64,000 nucleotides of DNA from Liolophura sinensis (lineage: Eukaryota > Mollusca > Polyplacophora > Chitonida > Chitonidae). A model generated the notes under the pieces. The model saw only the letters and a program-made list of their open reading frames with translations. It was not told the DNA's origin and did not search any database. The stretch covers positions 28,370,330 through 28,434,329 of the forward strand of contig NC_088302.1 of assembly GCF_032854445.1 (NCBI RefSeq), read 5' to 3'. The position numbers and the translations under genes are program-made. Numbering within the stretch: the first letter of the stretch is position 1; every line of letters starts with the position of its first letter. Shown here one piece after another: positions 13,901-25,500 of this stretch.

Positions 13901-14238
13901 CGCAAGTCATCTTTTTGCTGGATCCATTCAACTTTTAACTGTAATTATTGTATCTCCTTACCTCTGCCTTCGGCAGTTGGGGCTAAGTTGTTACAGTTAC
14001 ACGAACAGACCTCTTGTTGGTAGGGGTAGCCATACATGTAATTCATTCCATTCAGATATGGGTGGGCTACATTTGGTGTCCCGTTATCGCCGTTATCCCC
14101 CTCTGCTGGAGTGTCAACATCACTCTCTGCTTCTTCCACGGGGTTTGGCCAGAAAAATCCCTGAGCCGAAATGACAGTTGGGTATAGCACCAAAATCCAG
14201 CTAAGACATACAACAGAACCAGACAGTGTGGCCTTCAT
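7976..14238 (-). CDS. Secreted SOMP5-like protein, complete five-exon gene (gene A)
   Basis: Minus-strand exons are 13962-14238, 12371-12555, 9296-9453, 8656-8840 and 7976-8037, giving 867 nt and 288 residues. Phases 1, 0, 2 and 1 join without a frame break, and all acceptors are AG. Donors are GT, one being the weaker GTGCGT at exon 2. The first ATG opens a hydrophobic signal peptide of about 25 residues, then GFFWP, an acidic linker with a Tyr/Asn-rich stretch, and CSCNCNN at the exon end. Exon 2 reads CEWKMVFKAVKGN and ends WNQIYVER. Exon 3 starts VKVEIFSLG and holds WFYFDATASDKETWM and LIASPYSELKS. Exon 4 holds RRFLINK, CAGKCGYLMVVD and HECTFE. Exon 5 ends GDRFVISLKVCDLEL. This order matches the domain of coral uncharacterized skeletal organic matrix protein 5, as I recall it. 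Function is unknown; a secreted matrix protein is inferred. Confidence 0.85.
8315..8442 (-). mobile_element. SINE fragment
   Basis: This is an internal piece of the main SINE in reverse orientation: AAACCCACAACCACCCGCAG, CTTCCCACGTTCGGCCGGAG, AGCCAGCATGGGCTGGAC, ATTGGTGAGAGGCCC. Both ends are missing. It lies in the last intron of gene A. Confidence 0.8.
9797..9958. repeat. Tandem repeat, about 27-bp unit, six copies
   Basis: Units read like GGTTAGGTACGTTCCATATT followed by ATATGTT. The rightmost copies are nearly identical and the left ones more diverged. The array lies in intron 2 of gene A. A separate short array at 10008-10080 has a 29-bp unit (TAATCTGTGGGAAGACGTGC then GTCATG) in about 2.5 copies. 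Confidence 0.85.
9960..11084. other. Gene A intron sequence
   Basis: Apart from the 29-bp array at 10008-10080, I see no exon, repeat family or RNA. Open frames here lack matching splice phase. Confidence 0.5.
11085..11268 (+). mobile_element. 5'-truncated SINE
   Basis: The copy begins in the B-box region (AAGTCCAGCCCATGCTGG) and runs to TAAAACACCAATCAAATAAA with an AAAT-type tail. It is diverged, with CCACCGTTGCGCGAG in place of the usual CCACCATAATGCTGGCC block. It lies in intron 2 of gene A. Confidence 0.8.
12063..12313. repeat. Tandem repeat, 60-bp unit, about four copies
   Basis: The unit contains ATTTATCACATCTGTGACCA, GTTGTTCAAAATGTGTGTGG and AGATTTAAACCAAATATAAC. The last copies are almost identical and the first more diverged. 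The array starts about 58 bases past the exon 2 donor of gene A. Confidence 0.9.
13150..13290 (-). mobile_element. tRNA-like SINE head, another family
   Basis: The minus strand carries a tRNA-like pair of boxes: CAGGTGGTTAAGGTGCCTGC (A-box-like) and GAGGTGCGGGCTCAAACCC (B-box-like). A short body follows and then diverged sequence. No intact cloverleaf is apparent, so I call it a SINE head rather than a tRNA gene. It lies in intron 1 of gene A. Confidence 0.45.
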
Positions 14239-14274
14239 CGTTTTGATGTGGCTGTAACCTGTGTGTATTATATA

Positions 14275-14282
14275 CTTATATA
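14275..14282 (-). promoter_or_regulatory. TATA box of gene A
   Basis: TATATAAG on the minus strand lies about 40 bases before the gene A start codon, implying a very short 5' UTR of roughly 10-15 bases. The octamer matches the one before gene B. Confidence 0.6.
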
Positions 14283-14710
14283 TACTATATAGCTATTGTA
14301 GAACCCACGCTAACGTCAGATGTTTACAACGACAAGCAGCCAAAGGACCTTCATCACTGCCAAGTGCTTTTTAAGTGACGCACAAGGGGTGCAGCAAATT
14401 CCTAAATGTTTTCCGACATGGCGATCCTTCACAATCGGAGCAATGAGCCAGTTTATCTAAACGCTCATTGCGCTTGCATTCTTAATACTCAGAAACTATT
14501 TTGTAATTGTTCAGAGCCTGACTGCCTATCACAAACAAATGATACATGAATGGGAAGCATCCATATACACATAGCTCGGGAACACATATCCCATGCACAT
14601 CCATGTTTGTAATATCTAAGGAGGCAAACCCAATCAGCAGGCATGCAATTATTTTAGTAGTTAGTCTTTCGTCAAAATACCTCGTGTAGATAGATTAATA
14701 CATGTATACC
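14283..14710. other. Intergenic, 5' flank of gene A
   Basis: I see nothing beyond an AT-rich core promoter edge. Confidence 0.5.
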
Positions 14711-14711
14711 T

Positions 14712-14985
14712 TCGTGTCGTAGTGGTCGGCATGCTAGCGTAGAACAATCACCCAGGAGGCTCTCGATAATGTGATCGATGTAAGTTCAAGTCCAGCTCAC
14801 GTTGGTTTTTTCTCATGTCATATGTCAGCAAGCTGTAAATGGCGGTGGGTTTCCTCCCAGCCGTCCTCCCATGCCGACCGACGTCCTATCAGAGAAATAT
14901 TCTTGAGTAAGGCGCAAAACGCCAAACAAATAAATAAGAGAAATATCCTTGATTACGGTGTAAAACTTCAATCAAATAACAAAAG
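14712..14985 (+). mobile_element. SINE with duplicated 3' end
   Basis: This is a diverged copy with a tRNA-like head (TCGTAGTGGTCGGCATGCTA). Its terminal block occurs twice. AGAGAAATATTCTTGAGTAA...CAAAACGCCAAACAAATAAA is followed at once by AGAGAAATATCCTTGATTAC...TAAAACTTCAATCAAATAAC. The second copy is about 47 bases long. Confidence 0.75.
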
Positions 14986-15382
14986 TAAATAAATTTTAAT
15001 AGTTCTACTATTTATATAAGGTTTTACTTACGAGATGTTTTATTCTTCACTGAATTTCTGAAACCTCTCATTAATAATATCTCAAAATATATTGCAGAAA
15101 TTATTAAAGAGTAATATTTCTAAAAATAAAGCACAGAAAGTAAAACCAAAGAAGCGGCGAGAGTATTATAGTTTGCAAATGTCACACATTTGTGGCCCAT
15201 CAATCTGATTCGTGGCGTCTCTGCCTAGCTTCCGGACAGATCGGTAGGCTAAATTTTGGTGTTGTGGTGACAAATTTGACATTTTCCTCACATTTTTAAG
15301 TCTTTTCAGGCCCATAAATCTATACAGGTATATTTCTTTGGATTCGTCAAAATAATTAAAAATACCTTTCTTTTGACATGCT

Positions 15383-15443
15383 GTAGAAAGATACCATCAC
15401 CTGCCCGAACGTCTGTAACCGGAAGGTGATGGTGTCTCTCTAC
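15383..15443. other. Short inverted repeat / hairpin
   Basis: Left arm GTAGAAAGATACCATCACCT (15383-15402) pairs with right arm AGGTGATGGTGTCTCTCTAC (15424-15443), 18 of 20 positions complementary, around a 21-base loop. It lies just before a SINE and has no gene assignment. Confidence 0.6.
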
Positions 15444-15467
15444 GGGAATCCTACACAAGCTCTCAGG

Positions 15468-15702
15468 GCCTCCGTGGCTCGGTTAGCGCGCTAGGGCAGC
15501 GTAATGATCCAGAAGCCTCTCACCAATGCGGTCGCTTTGAGTTCGTCAAGCTCATGCTGGCTTCCTCTCAGGCCGTAAGTGGAAAGGCCTGGCAGCAACC
15601 TGCGGGTGGTTGTGGGTTTCCCCCGCGCTCTGCCCGGTTTCCTCCCAACATAATGCTGCCCGCCGTTGTATGAGTGAAATATTCTTGAATGCGGTGTAGC
15701 AT
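15468..15702 (+). mobile_element. SINE, truncated at the 3' end
   Basis: The head (GGGCCTCCGTGGCTCGGTTA) and body are well preserved. The copy stops after GAAATATTCTTGAATGCGGT, without the CACCAATC block and A-rich tail. Confidence 0.85.
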
Positions 15703-16568
15703 TATTCTAGCTCTCTAGATGAAGCAGGTCATCCATTACCAACTCACAACTCCTAGCTCAAACTTGTTGGATATGACCATCACGTATTTTGGGATGTGCC
15801 AAAATAATTAATAAGTAATTAATAATTAAAAACACTCAGACGAAATTTTGGTCCCCAGTCCCGACTTAACATATCATCATTAAAAAATGCCAACGACCAT
15901 GGATGAAATGAAGTACATCAACTAGACAACTGTGCCATACAAAAAATAAATGTTGTATTAAATAAATGGCGTATTAAGCAACTAAAACTGAATCATTTTT
16001 AAGAGACTAGACAATTGTGGATAAAGCCATTATATATATTCAAGCAGCCGCAAAACGTTCTATCATTTCAAGTCAACATAACTTGAGCACATGTGGCTTC
16101 AATACGATTTACTACTATAAAGCTATATTCTATAATTCAGACATATATACTGATTCCGGAAATTTCTGACGTCTTTACATATGATATTGGTACAAGTTAT
16201 GATGATAGCACACAAGACTTGTCTTTTGAATGAATGAATGAATGAATGAATGTATGATTAAGGCTTCACGCCAGACTTATCTTATGGCTAATAGATACAA
16301 AAAGGTGAAGCAGAATTTAGTAGAGCTTTCCACTTACACAATATATAGTTACAATAGTGTTACAAAGTTGCCGTCATTGTTTAATTTCGTTAAATTTTGC
16401 CTGCAAACCAGGACTATTCTGTAATGCTTAATGGTCGCTACATGCAAAATAAAAGCTTATTACACATATTTTGGCATATAAAAATATACATCTATATACA
16501 TTTACATGTACACCCGTATTTCATTAACCTAAAATCTGGAAACAAGTTTGGTGAGGTACATATATTCC
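15703..16568. other. Intergenic downstream of TAF1C
   Basis: This AT-rich stretch should include the TAF1C 3' UTR on the minus strand, but no clear AATAAA was found there. A (GAAT)n microsatellite lies at about 16227-16254. Confidence 0.5.
16227..16254. repeat. (GAAT)n microsatellite
   Basis: About six perfect tandem GAAT units. Confidence 0.9.
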
Positions 16569-19500
16569 TTAAAACCCTGTGACATGCTTCTTTTTTCGTC
16601 TCCTTGCCGGCGGTGTAAACAGACTGGGCGTAGACGCTGGACGCTGGGGTGACACGAAAGAGAACATAGTGTCCACACATCCATTCTGTGAAGTAGACAC
16701 AGTGGGAGTCACAGGGGGAGTATTTCTATCACCCCTCAGGCTATCAGCCCTACCCCGCTCTCTAAATCTCTGGGGTGTTGCTCCGAACCCTGGGGTTGAG
16801 GGTGGTGACGACGAGGGTGTCCTACAGGGTGTGTGATTGTCCTGGTCACGGACAGAGAGAGAGAGAGATTCCTGAGATTGTCTGTGAGTGCTTGTTACTT
16901 CCTCACTCTTTTTTAATTCTTCCTTTTTCTTTTTGATCTGCTCTTCCTTTCGTTTTTGTAGTATACGGTCCTGAAATGCAGTGGACATATCTCATTTCAT
17001 GAAACTCACTTCATCAATTTTCCAGTATTTGGTGATAATGAACCAGCCCTACTCACAACATAATTTATATTTACATGACACAGACTTCTGACAGAAAAGT
17101 TTTATGAGTATTTCTTTATACATTTATGGAAATGAAAATTTAATATTTACATCGGGAGTATTTTGCTATCAGCCAGCGGTCATCATAAACATACAGTTTT
17201 GCATGGTTGAGCCCGTTGATCTAGGAAGCTGTGCATACGTTCATTCATTCATTCGTTCATTCATTCATTCGTTCATTCGTTCATTCATTCATTCGTTCAT
17301 TCATTCATTCTCATCAGTTGCTTGTTCACATCTAATCTCACTAAAGTCAGATCTTGTAGCCACTGCCTAAGCTGACTTGCCACTGAGTAGATAATCTGAT
17401 AAAATATCTACTCCCATATTATCTGCTTTCTTCAATATTCTGGAATGTCAAGTGGATTTGTTTCCCTGATTTGTGAACTGACAATGATTCAAATAGGCCC
17501 TAGAATTAGAAATCTTTAACATGGTGTAGGTGTCATTAACTCCAGTTAGTAAAAGGTCATAATGCCGAGCAGCTCCTGGACCTGAATGAATGAGTGAGAC
17601 TTGTTAAATTGAGCAACTATGCTCAATGTAGGTTTCATTGAACAATTTCAGGCTTCTCTTTAGCTGCAACTATGCTCAATGTAGGTTTCACTGAACAACT
17701 TCAGGCTTCTCTTTAGGTGCAACTACATGTATGCTCAGTGCACCTTTCACTGAACAATTTTCGGTTTCTCTTTAGCTGCAACTATGCTCAATGTAGGTTT
17801 CACTGAACAACTTCAGGCTTCTCTTTAGGTGCAACTACATGTATGCTCAGTGCACTTTTCACTGAACAGTTTCTGCTTTCTCTTTAGCTGCAACTATGCT
17901 CAATCTAGGTTTCACTGAACAACTTCAGGCTTCCCTTTAGGTGCAGCTCCATGTTTGCTCAGTGCAGATTTCACTGAACAGCTTCCAGCTACTATTCAAT
18001 GCAACTACGCACAATGCAGTTTTCACTAAACAACTTCTGTCTTTTCTCCAGTGCAACTATCCTTGTTGCAGCTTTCACTGAACAACTTCTGGCTTCTCTT
18101 CAATGCAACTATATATAATAAGTGCAGCTTTAACTGAACAACTCATTGAAACTGATATTAGCTGGACACTTGTGTGTATATAATGCACTGTCCACATTTT
18201 GGGCAAATGCCTCATGTTCACTTGGCATTCTTGGCTGCTTGGGGATCTGTGTTTATTTTCTCCTCATGTATGTACGAGTCCTGATCTATTTCATATGAGT
18301 GGACACAAAACTCCAATCAAATTATTTAAGAAAATAAATATTTGCATTCTGAAATCATCCCACTTTGGACATCCAATTAAAGATGTCAGATGAAGATTTT
18401 TCTCATAAGAGTATTCCTGTATGAATGCAGGACTGGCTTATAACCAACCTGAGTTTTGAGCAGGACTCTGGCTTATAATCAACCAGAGCTTTGAGCAGGA
18501 CTCTGGCTTATAACCAACCAGAGCTTTGAGCAGGACTCTGGCTTATAACCAACCAGAGGTTTGAGCAGGAATCTGGCTTATAACCAACCAGAGCTTTGAG
18601 CAGGACTTTGGCTTATAACCACCCAGAGCTTTGAGCGGGACTCTGGCTTGTAACGAACCAGAGCTTTGAGCAGGACTATGGCTTATAACCAACCAGAGCT
18701 TTGAGCAGCACTCTGGCTTATAACCATCCTAAGCTTTGAGCAGCACTCTGGCTTATAACCAACCTGAGCTCTGAGCAGGACTCTGGCTTATAACCAACCT
18801 GAGCTTTGAGCAACACTCTGGCTTATAACCAACCTGAGCTCTGAGCAGGACTCTGGCTTATAACCATCCTAAGCTTAGAGCAGCACTCTGGCTTATAGCC
18901 AACCTCAGCTCTGAGCAGGACTCTGGTTTATAACCAACCAGAGCTTTGAGCAGGACTCTGGCTTATAACCAACCAGAGCTTTGAGCAGGACTCTGGCTTA
19001 TAACCAACTAGAGCTTTGAGCAGGACTCTGGCTTATAACCCTCATAACCAATATGAGCTCTGAGCAGGACTCTGGCTTATAACCAACCTGAGCTTTGAGC
19101 AGATCGTCAATGTTGTTTTCCCCATGCCACTCTTTGACCAGCATCTTACTGAGGGGAAGCTGGCAGGACATCAAGTCTACAGAGTCTGGAATCATCTCAT
19201 CCCAGTTTGGTTCCTGGTTGTGTTCATATACCACTGTGTTCTAGAAAAACACACACAGAGAATAACTGACTGACTAATGTATGAACTGACTGATTACTTG
19301 AACTGACAAGAACATACATGTAGGCTGGGATCATGACTCAAGCCCACATAGAAACAAATTTATAGCAAATCAAGTGAATTTAGCAACTGGTTGGTGGAAA
19401 CACTGATTAGATGGACACAAAAGGGTACACATTAGGAATACTGGTCACTCAATAAACTGGTTAACTGAATTTAATGAACTCATAGAATATCAGGTCCATC

Positions 19501-22500
19501 AGTCTATACCAATCCAGGGATATCCAGTCCACCAGTCTATTACAATCCAAGGATATCAGGTCCATCAGTCTATTACAATCCAGAGATATCTGGTCCACCA
19601 ATCTATTACAATCCAGGGATATCAGGCCCATCAGTCTATTACAATCCAGGGATATCAGGTCTAGTACACTCCTCAGACATCAGCCTATTACACTCCAAGG
19701 CTATCAGATCCACTTATGTATTACATACCTTGGAGATTTGATCCACTAAACTACTACACTCCAGGGATATCAGATCCACTTGTCTTTTACACTTCAGGGA
19801 TATCAGATCCACTAGTCTATTACACTTTAGGGATATCAGATTCACCTGTTTTTTTACACTACATGGGTATCAGATCTACCTGTTTATTACACTCCAGGGA
19901 TATCAGATCCACAAACCTATTACACTCCTGGGATATCAGATCTATATGTCTATTACACTCCAGGGGATATCAGATACATCACTCCTAAGACACCATATTG
20001 TTTTATCTTTCTTTGCTTGGTTTATCATACTTAACAATATTTCCATCATATAGAAACAAAGAGTCATTTCATGTGTATTTATACTGTGTCTTCTTGTCCA
20101 GCCACAAAATCTGCTGCCCTAACTGAAGTATTATGCCAAAGACACCAGAAATAACACTTCATCCAATCACATTATGCTGACACCAGGCCAACCAGTCCTG
20201 TTTCCTCATTTTAACCTCTCAAAGCAGAGTGCCAGACAAGGCAACAAAATATATCATTTTGGTATGACCCGACTGAAGTTTAGCCCAGCAGTTCTTAGGA
20301 TATCAGATCCACCAATCTAGTACACTCCTAGGATATCAGATCCACCAAACTATTACACTCCTAGGATATCAGATCTACCAGTTTAGTACACTCCTAGAAT
20401 ATCAGATCCACCAATCTATTACACTCCCAGGATATTAGATCCACCAATCTAGTACACTCCTAGGATATCAGATCCACCAATCTATTACACTCCTAGGAAA
20501 TTAGATCCACCAATCTTGTACACTCCTAGCATATTAGATCCACCAATCTAGTACACTCCTAGGAAATTAGATCCACCAATCTAGTACACTCCTAGGATAT
20601 TAGATCCACCAATCTAGTAAACTCCTAGGATATCATGATCCACCAATCTATTGCACTCCTAGGATATTAGATCCACCAATCTAGTACACTCCTAGGATAT
20701 TAGATCCACCAATCTAGTACACTCCTAGGATATCAGATCCAACAACCTATTACACTCCTAGGATATCAGATCCACCAATCTAGTACACTCCTAAGATATC
20801 AGACCCACCAATCTAGTACACTAATAGGATTGTGGATCAAACAGTCTATTATCCTACTAGAATATCTTATCCAACAGTTCAAACTCCTGGGATAACAGAT
20901 TCACCAGTCTATTACACTCCTTGGATATCCAATCCAACAGTCTATTTACGACAATAAACCTGCCAATGGCATTGCTGACCTGTTTGAGGGCATCCTCCAT
21001 GGCTCGACTCACGGCTAGTGGGGTGCTGCATACATGACACACATCTGCATCAGACCCAGGGTCAGCCTCTCCTGCTCCTTCCCACATCCCTATGTCCCCC
21101 ACCCTACAGGTCTGGGGCATACACAGCGGGCATAACACATGGGCATAACTCTGCTGAGTCACAGCTGAAAGATTACCAGAAATGTTAGCCATATTTAAAA
21201 GTGGAGTAAAAGGCTTTCAAATTTTGCCAAAAATTGTTAAGAGTTCTCCTTTTACTGTATAAGATTGCATATGTTTTTTTTTGTGAAAACAATTCACTGA
21301 CTACTTTTAATATAAACATAAATGTCCAAAGCTTACTTTGCTATGTTTTACAATGTCATTGGTGGTTCCTGTCACTCATGTTTAAAACAATGTAGCAGTT
21401 TTTTTTCAGTCCTTTTTAATGTCAGTTTGATTGGTTTACTACACTCCAAAGCCATGACATTTTGAGCCAATAACACCCTGTGCAGATCTGTGGAGTTTAC
21501 TAGTATTTCTGGCCAACATAGGCTATATAAACACATACAAAAACATACCAGAAAAATGTAACACAACCCTCATCATGTATTTACTCTCATGACTTTTAGC
21601 TTGAGATAAAAAAATGTTTAATCCATTCTAAGGGCCAACTCTGGACATGGTCACATGACATGAAAAAACATCAGGATAATAAATTCGATATAAATTTCTG
21701 CTGTTTCAAACCATACTCATGAAGTTTTATAGTTTTTATGGGTGTGAGAAATGAATGTGCCAGTTGGCAAGTTGCTGACTTTCCAAAAAAGATGTGTGAA
21801 ATACAGATACTATTATTATTTATTTATTTATTTATTTGATTGGCGTTTTACGCCGCACTCAAGAATATTTCACTTATACGACGGTGGCCAGCATTATGGT
21901 GGGTGGAAACTGGGCACAGCCCGGGTGAAACCCACGACCATCCGCAGGTTGCTGGCAGACCTTCCCACGTACGGCCGGAGAGGAAGCCAGCATGAATTGG
22001 ACTTGAACTCGCAGCGACCGCATTGGTGAGAGACTCCTGGGTCATTATACTGGGCTAGCGCGCTAAACGACTGAGCCACGGAGGCCCCTAAATACATATA
22101 CAAGAACATATATGCACACTGTATTGGTGGGAGACAAATGGTCTTCAATGAACGTTATATTTTGCAAAATGGCAGAGACAGCGGGAGAAATCTTCAAATT
22201 CTCGGTCCGAGGGAAGGACTGAATGCACAGCTTTTGAATCTAAGCGAGTGAAAGACATGCCACTTAATCACTTGGCCAAAACCAACTCCTGAAAGATGCA
22301 TTAACAGGCCCCAACAGAATTTTTTAATCCATGGTCACTTGCCTGTAAATGATTCCGAAGCATCAACCTTGACATGCTCGCTTGTGGCAAATATATCACG
22401 AAACCAGCTATCACTCTGAGCTTCCAAAGTCTTCAGCCATTTTGTACATCTGTCTATTACCGCACTGGATAGGTTTACATCAGTGCTGCCTGGACCTGGT

Positions 22501-25500
22501 GCCTGGGTGATCTCCCCTGAGAGAGCTCTCTTGTGGTAAGTTTGATAGAACAAGTCCCCATGGCAGTCAAGCTGTGAAAAATACCAGTCAGCATTTCCAT
22601 GTTGATCATAATCATAATTAAAACATGAGGTAACTTCAATTTTTGTGCCATCACATTTCTAAACTTTATCCATCAGGTGAATATATTGACTAAATTTATC
22701 TTCTTTAAGCCCTCAAATCCTTTAACCACTGGCAATGTTCTCTATGAAGACACATGGTTATATTTTAGAAGTCTCCTATAATTACAACAATAAACTCTAG
22801 CTACTAACAAGGAACTCCTTCTTCAATAATCCTTCTGTCTCTGTGAAAAAATGACACTAGACCTAATAGCAATATGATGAGGAGTGTTTTTGTTCACATG
22901 GACTTTTGATAAAAAAAACTCAAATTTGTGCATGAATTCTTATGTAATTTGACTACATCTTCAAGAACTATAGAAACCGCACAGATGAAGAAAACACTGA
23001 CCTGGTAAGCTGTGAATCCCCCTGCAGAGGTGTTGGAGTTGAGCAGTGCCACCCCTGCTAGGGAGGAGGAAGAAAGACGGTTAGTAACCATGTTACTGAT
23101 GACTCCACTCAGATCAGGGAACAGTGGAAAGTCCCTGAAACATGGAAGTCAGTACAAACTTGGAGGTCACAAAAACCATACCATGGAGGTTCACATGGTT
23201 AAAGACAAGACACTAGAATGGATACAATGTTCCAATGACACACATTATGCACACCATATCATGACTGTCAATCTTTCTGACATGTACAGTGCATACAGTA
23301 CTTGCAAATCAACTATACATATAATTTCATAGAATATTTCCCAAGCTTATCCCTCTGTTGTATGATCTGTAGTAGAACCTTTCCACAAGCTAATCCCTCT
23401 GTTGTATAATCTGTAGTAGAACCTTTTCCCAAGCTTATCCCCCAGTTGTGCAAACTGAAGTTGAACCTTTTCCCAAGCTAAGCTCTCAGTTGTATGAACT
23501 GCAGCAGAACCTTTCTCCAAGCTAATCCCTCTGTTGTAAGAACTGTAGAACCTTTTCCCAAGCTAATCCCCCAGTTGTATGAGCTGTAGTAGAACCTTTT
23601 CCCAAGCTAATCCCCCAATTGTGTGAACTGTAGTACCACCTTTTCCCATGCTAAGCTCCCAGTTGTGTGAACTGCAGCACAACCTTTTTCCAAGCTAATC
23701 CCCCAATTGTATGAACTGTATTAGAACCTTTTCCCATGCTAATCCCCCAGTTGTATGAGCTGTATTAGAACCTTTTCCCAAGCCAATCTCCCAGTTGTAT
23801 GAACTGTAGCAGAACCTTTTCCTAAGCTAATCCCCCAGTTGTATGCACTGTAGTAGAACCTTTTCCCAAGTTAAATTCCCAGTTGTGTGAACTGTAGCAG
23901 AACCTTTTTCCAAGCCAATCTCCCAGTTGAATGAACTGTAGCAGAATCTTTTCCCAAGCTAATCCCCCAGATGTATGAGCTGTAGCAGAACCTTTTCCCA
24001 AGTTAATCCTCCAGATGTATGAACTGTAGTAGAACCTAGTGATCAGCTTGTGTAAAATCATGTCAAGTTGTATGTGATTTAATCGGGAGAAAGTCCACAT
24101 GAGTTTTCACCAATTTAGTACCACATTTACAGGGTGATCAGTTTGTGAATGATTTCTTTCAACTGGAGGAGATATAAACTGACAGTACACTGAGCAAGAC
24201 AACATGGTAAAAAGGAGAAAACTGGGGAAATGTATAGCAAAGGTACATGTGACCTACATACATGGTATACAAATAACTGCCTAGTATGAATTGTGTCTTT
24301 TCTGTTTTTTAAGTACAGTATTGCCACATAAAGTGATTAAACTATGTTATGTTTCATACAGTTATCAAAAACACCCTGACATATATTTATGTTTAAACAC
24401 TCCAACATGGTAGCAGATCCAAACCAAAACTACACAAACAAAGTTGTATAAATGTTACTCACTCTATACAAGATATTCTGAATGGAACGCAGCTAGAACA
24501 GGGAGGGATACCAGATGTAGAAAAGTTATACTGGAAGGCATAAGTCTCTGCCGGAATTTGGCTAGCCAGTAGAGTCATGTGACGTCCATCTGCTAGCTCC
24601 TGATTGGCTGGTGACAGGTACTGTGGGACACTTAACATGTGATACCACTGTAGCACCTAAAGAAACGCAGATAGAACAAACAGATAGGGACAAATTAGGT
24701 AGTATAAAATAAATGTTGACTGCATGACGTTGATGTGAATATTTTCAATAACAATGAAATAAAATGTCTCTGTGATTGGAAAAAAAAGACAAATAAAGAC
24801 AGGAGGAGAAAATAATTCTTAACAATAATTGTCACATCTTCAAACATATATCTACAGGTTGCTGTTAAAAAGTTTTTGCATCCCACACCCCTGTTGTACT
24901 TCTTGTAAAGAAGTTCATGTCATCATGCATGTAGGACCATTTCTTTTCTTTTGAGCCAAAGATTTTGGTAGGACAGGAACTTTTGCTTTCACTTGGTACA
25001 ATGCCTTTATTCTGTTAAATTTATATTAGCACCTATTCTTTCCTCCCAAAATATCGCTCGGTTACCAACTGATCCCTAGCTTTGTAGACCAGACTTACAG
25101 GATGATTGGGGAATCTCTGGTCCAGCAGGAAGAGAGAGTAGTCTGTGGCCAGAAGGTGATAGAAGCTCTGTGAGGGCTGCTGGCAGCTAACCTGTATCCT
25201 CTCCTCAGGGTGAAGCAGTTTACTGGGCAGAGCAAATATGTCTGTACCTGTTTTACAGCTTGTCTGTACATAAAAGAGAACAATTTACACTGATGAAGCA
25301 TGGTTTACTCAGAAGAGCAAACCTATCTGTGCTTTTACTACAGCTTGTCTGTACATAAAAAAGAACAATTTACACTGACAACGCGTGGTTTACTCAGCAG
25401 AGCAGACATATCTGTGCTTTTACTACAGCTTGTCTGTACATACAACAGAACAATATACACTGATGAAGCATGGTTTACTCAGCAGAGCAAACATCTCTGT

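Noticed and set aside
19716-19988. Plus-strand frame rich in SDPLV and YTPGI repeats
   Set aside because: Translation of the 33-bp minisatellite antisense to TAF1C.
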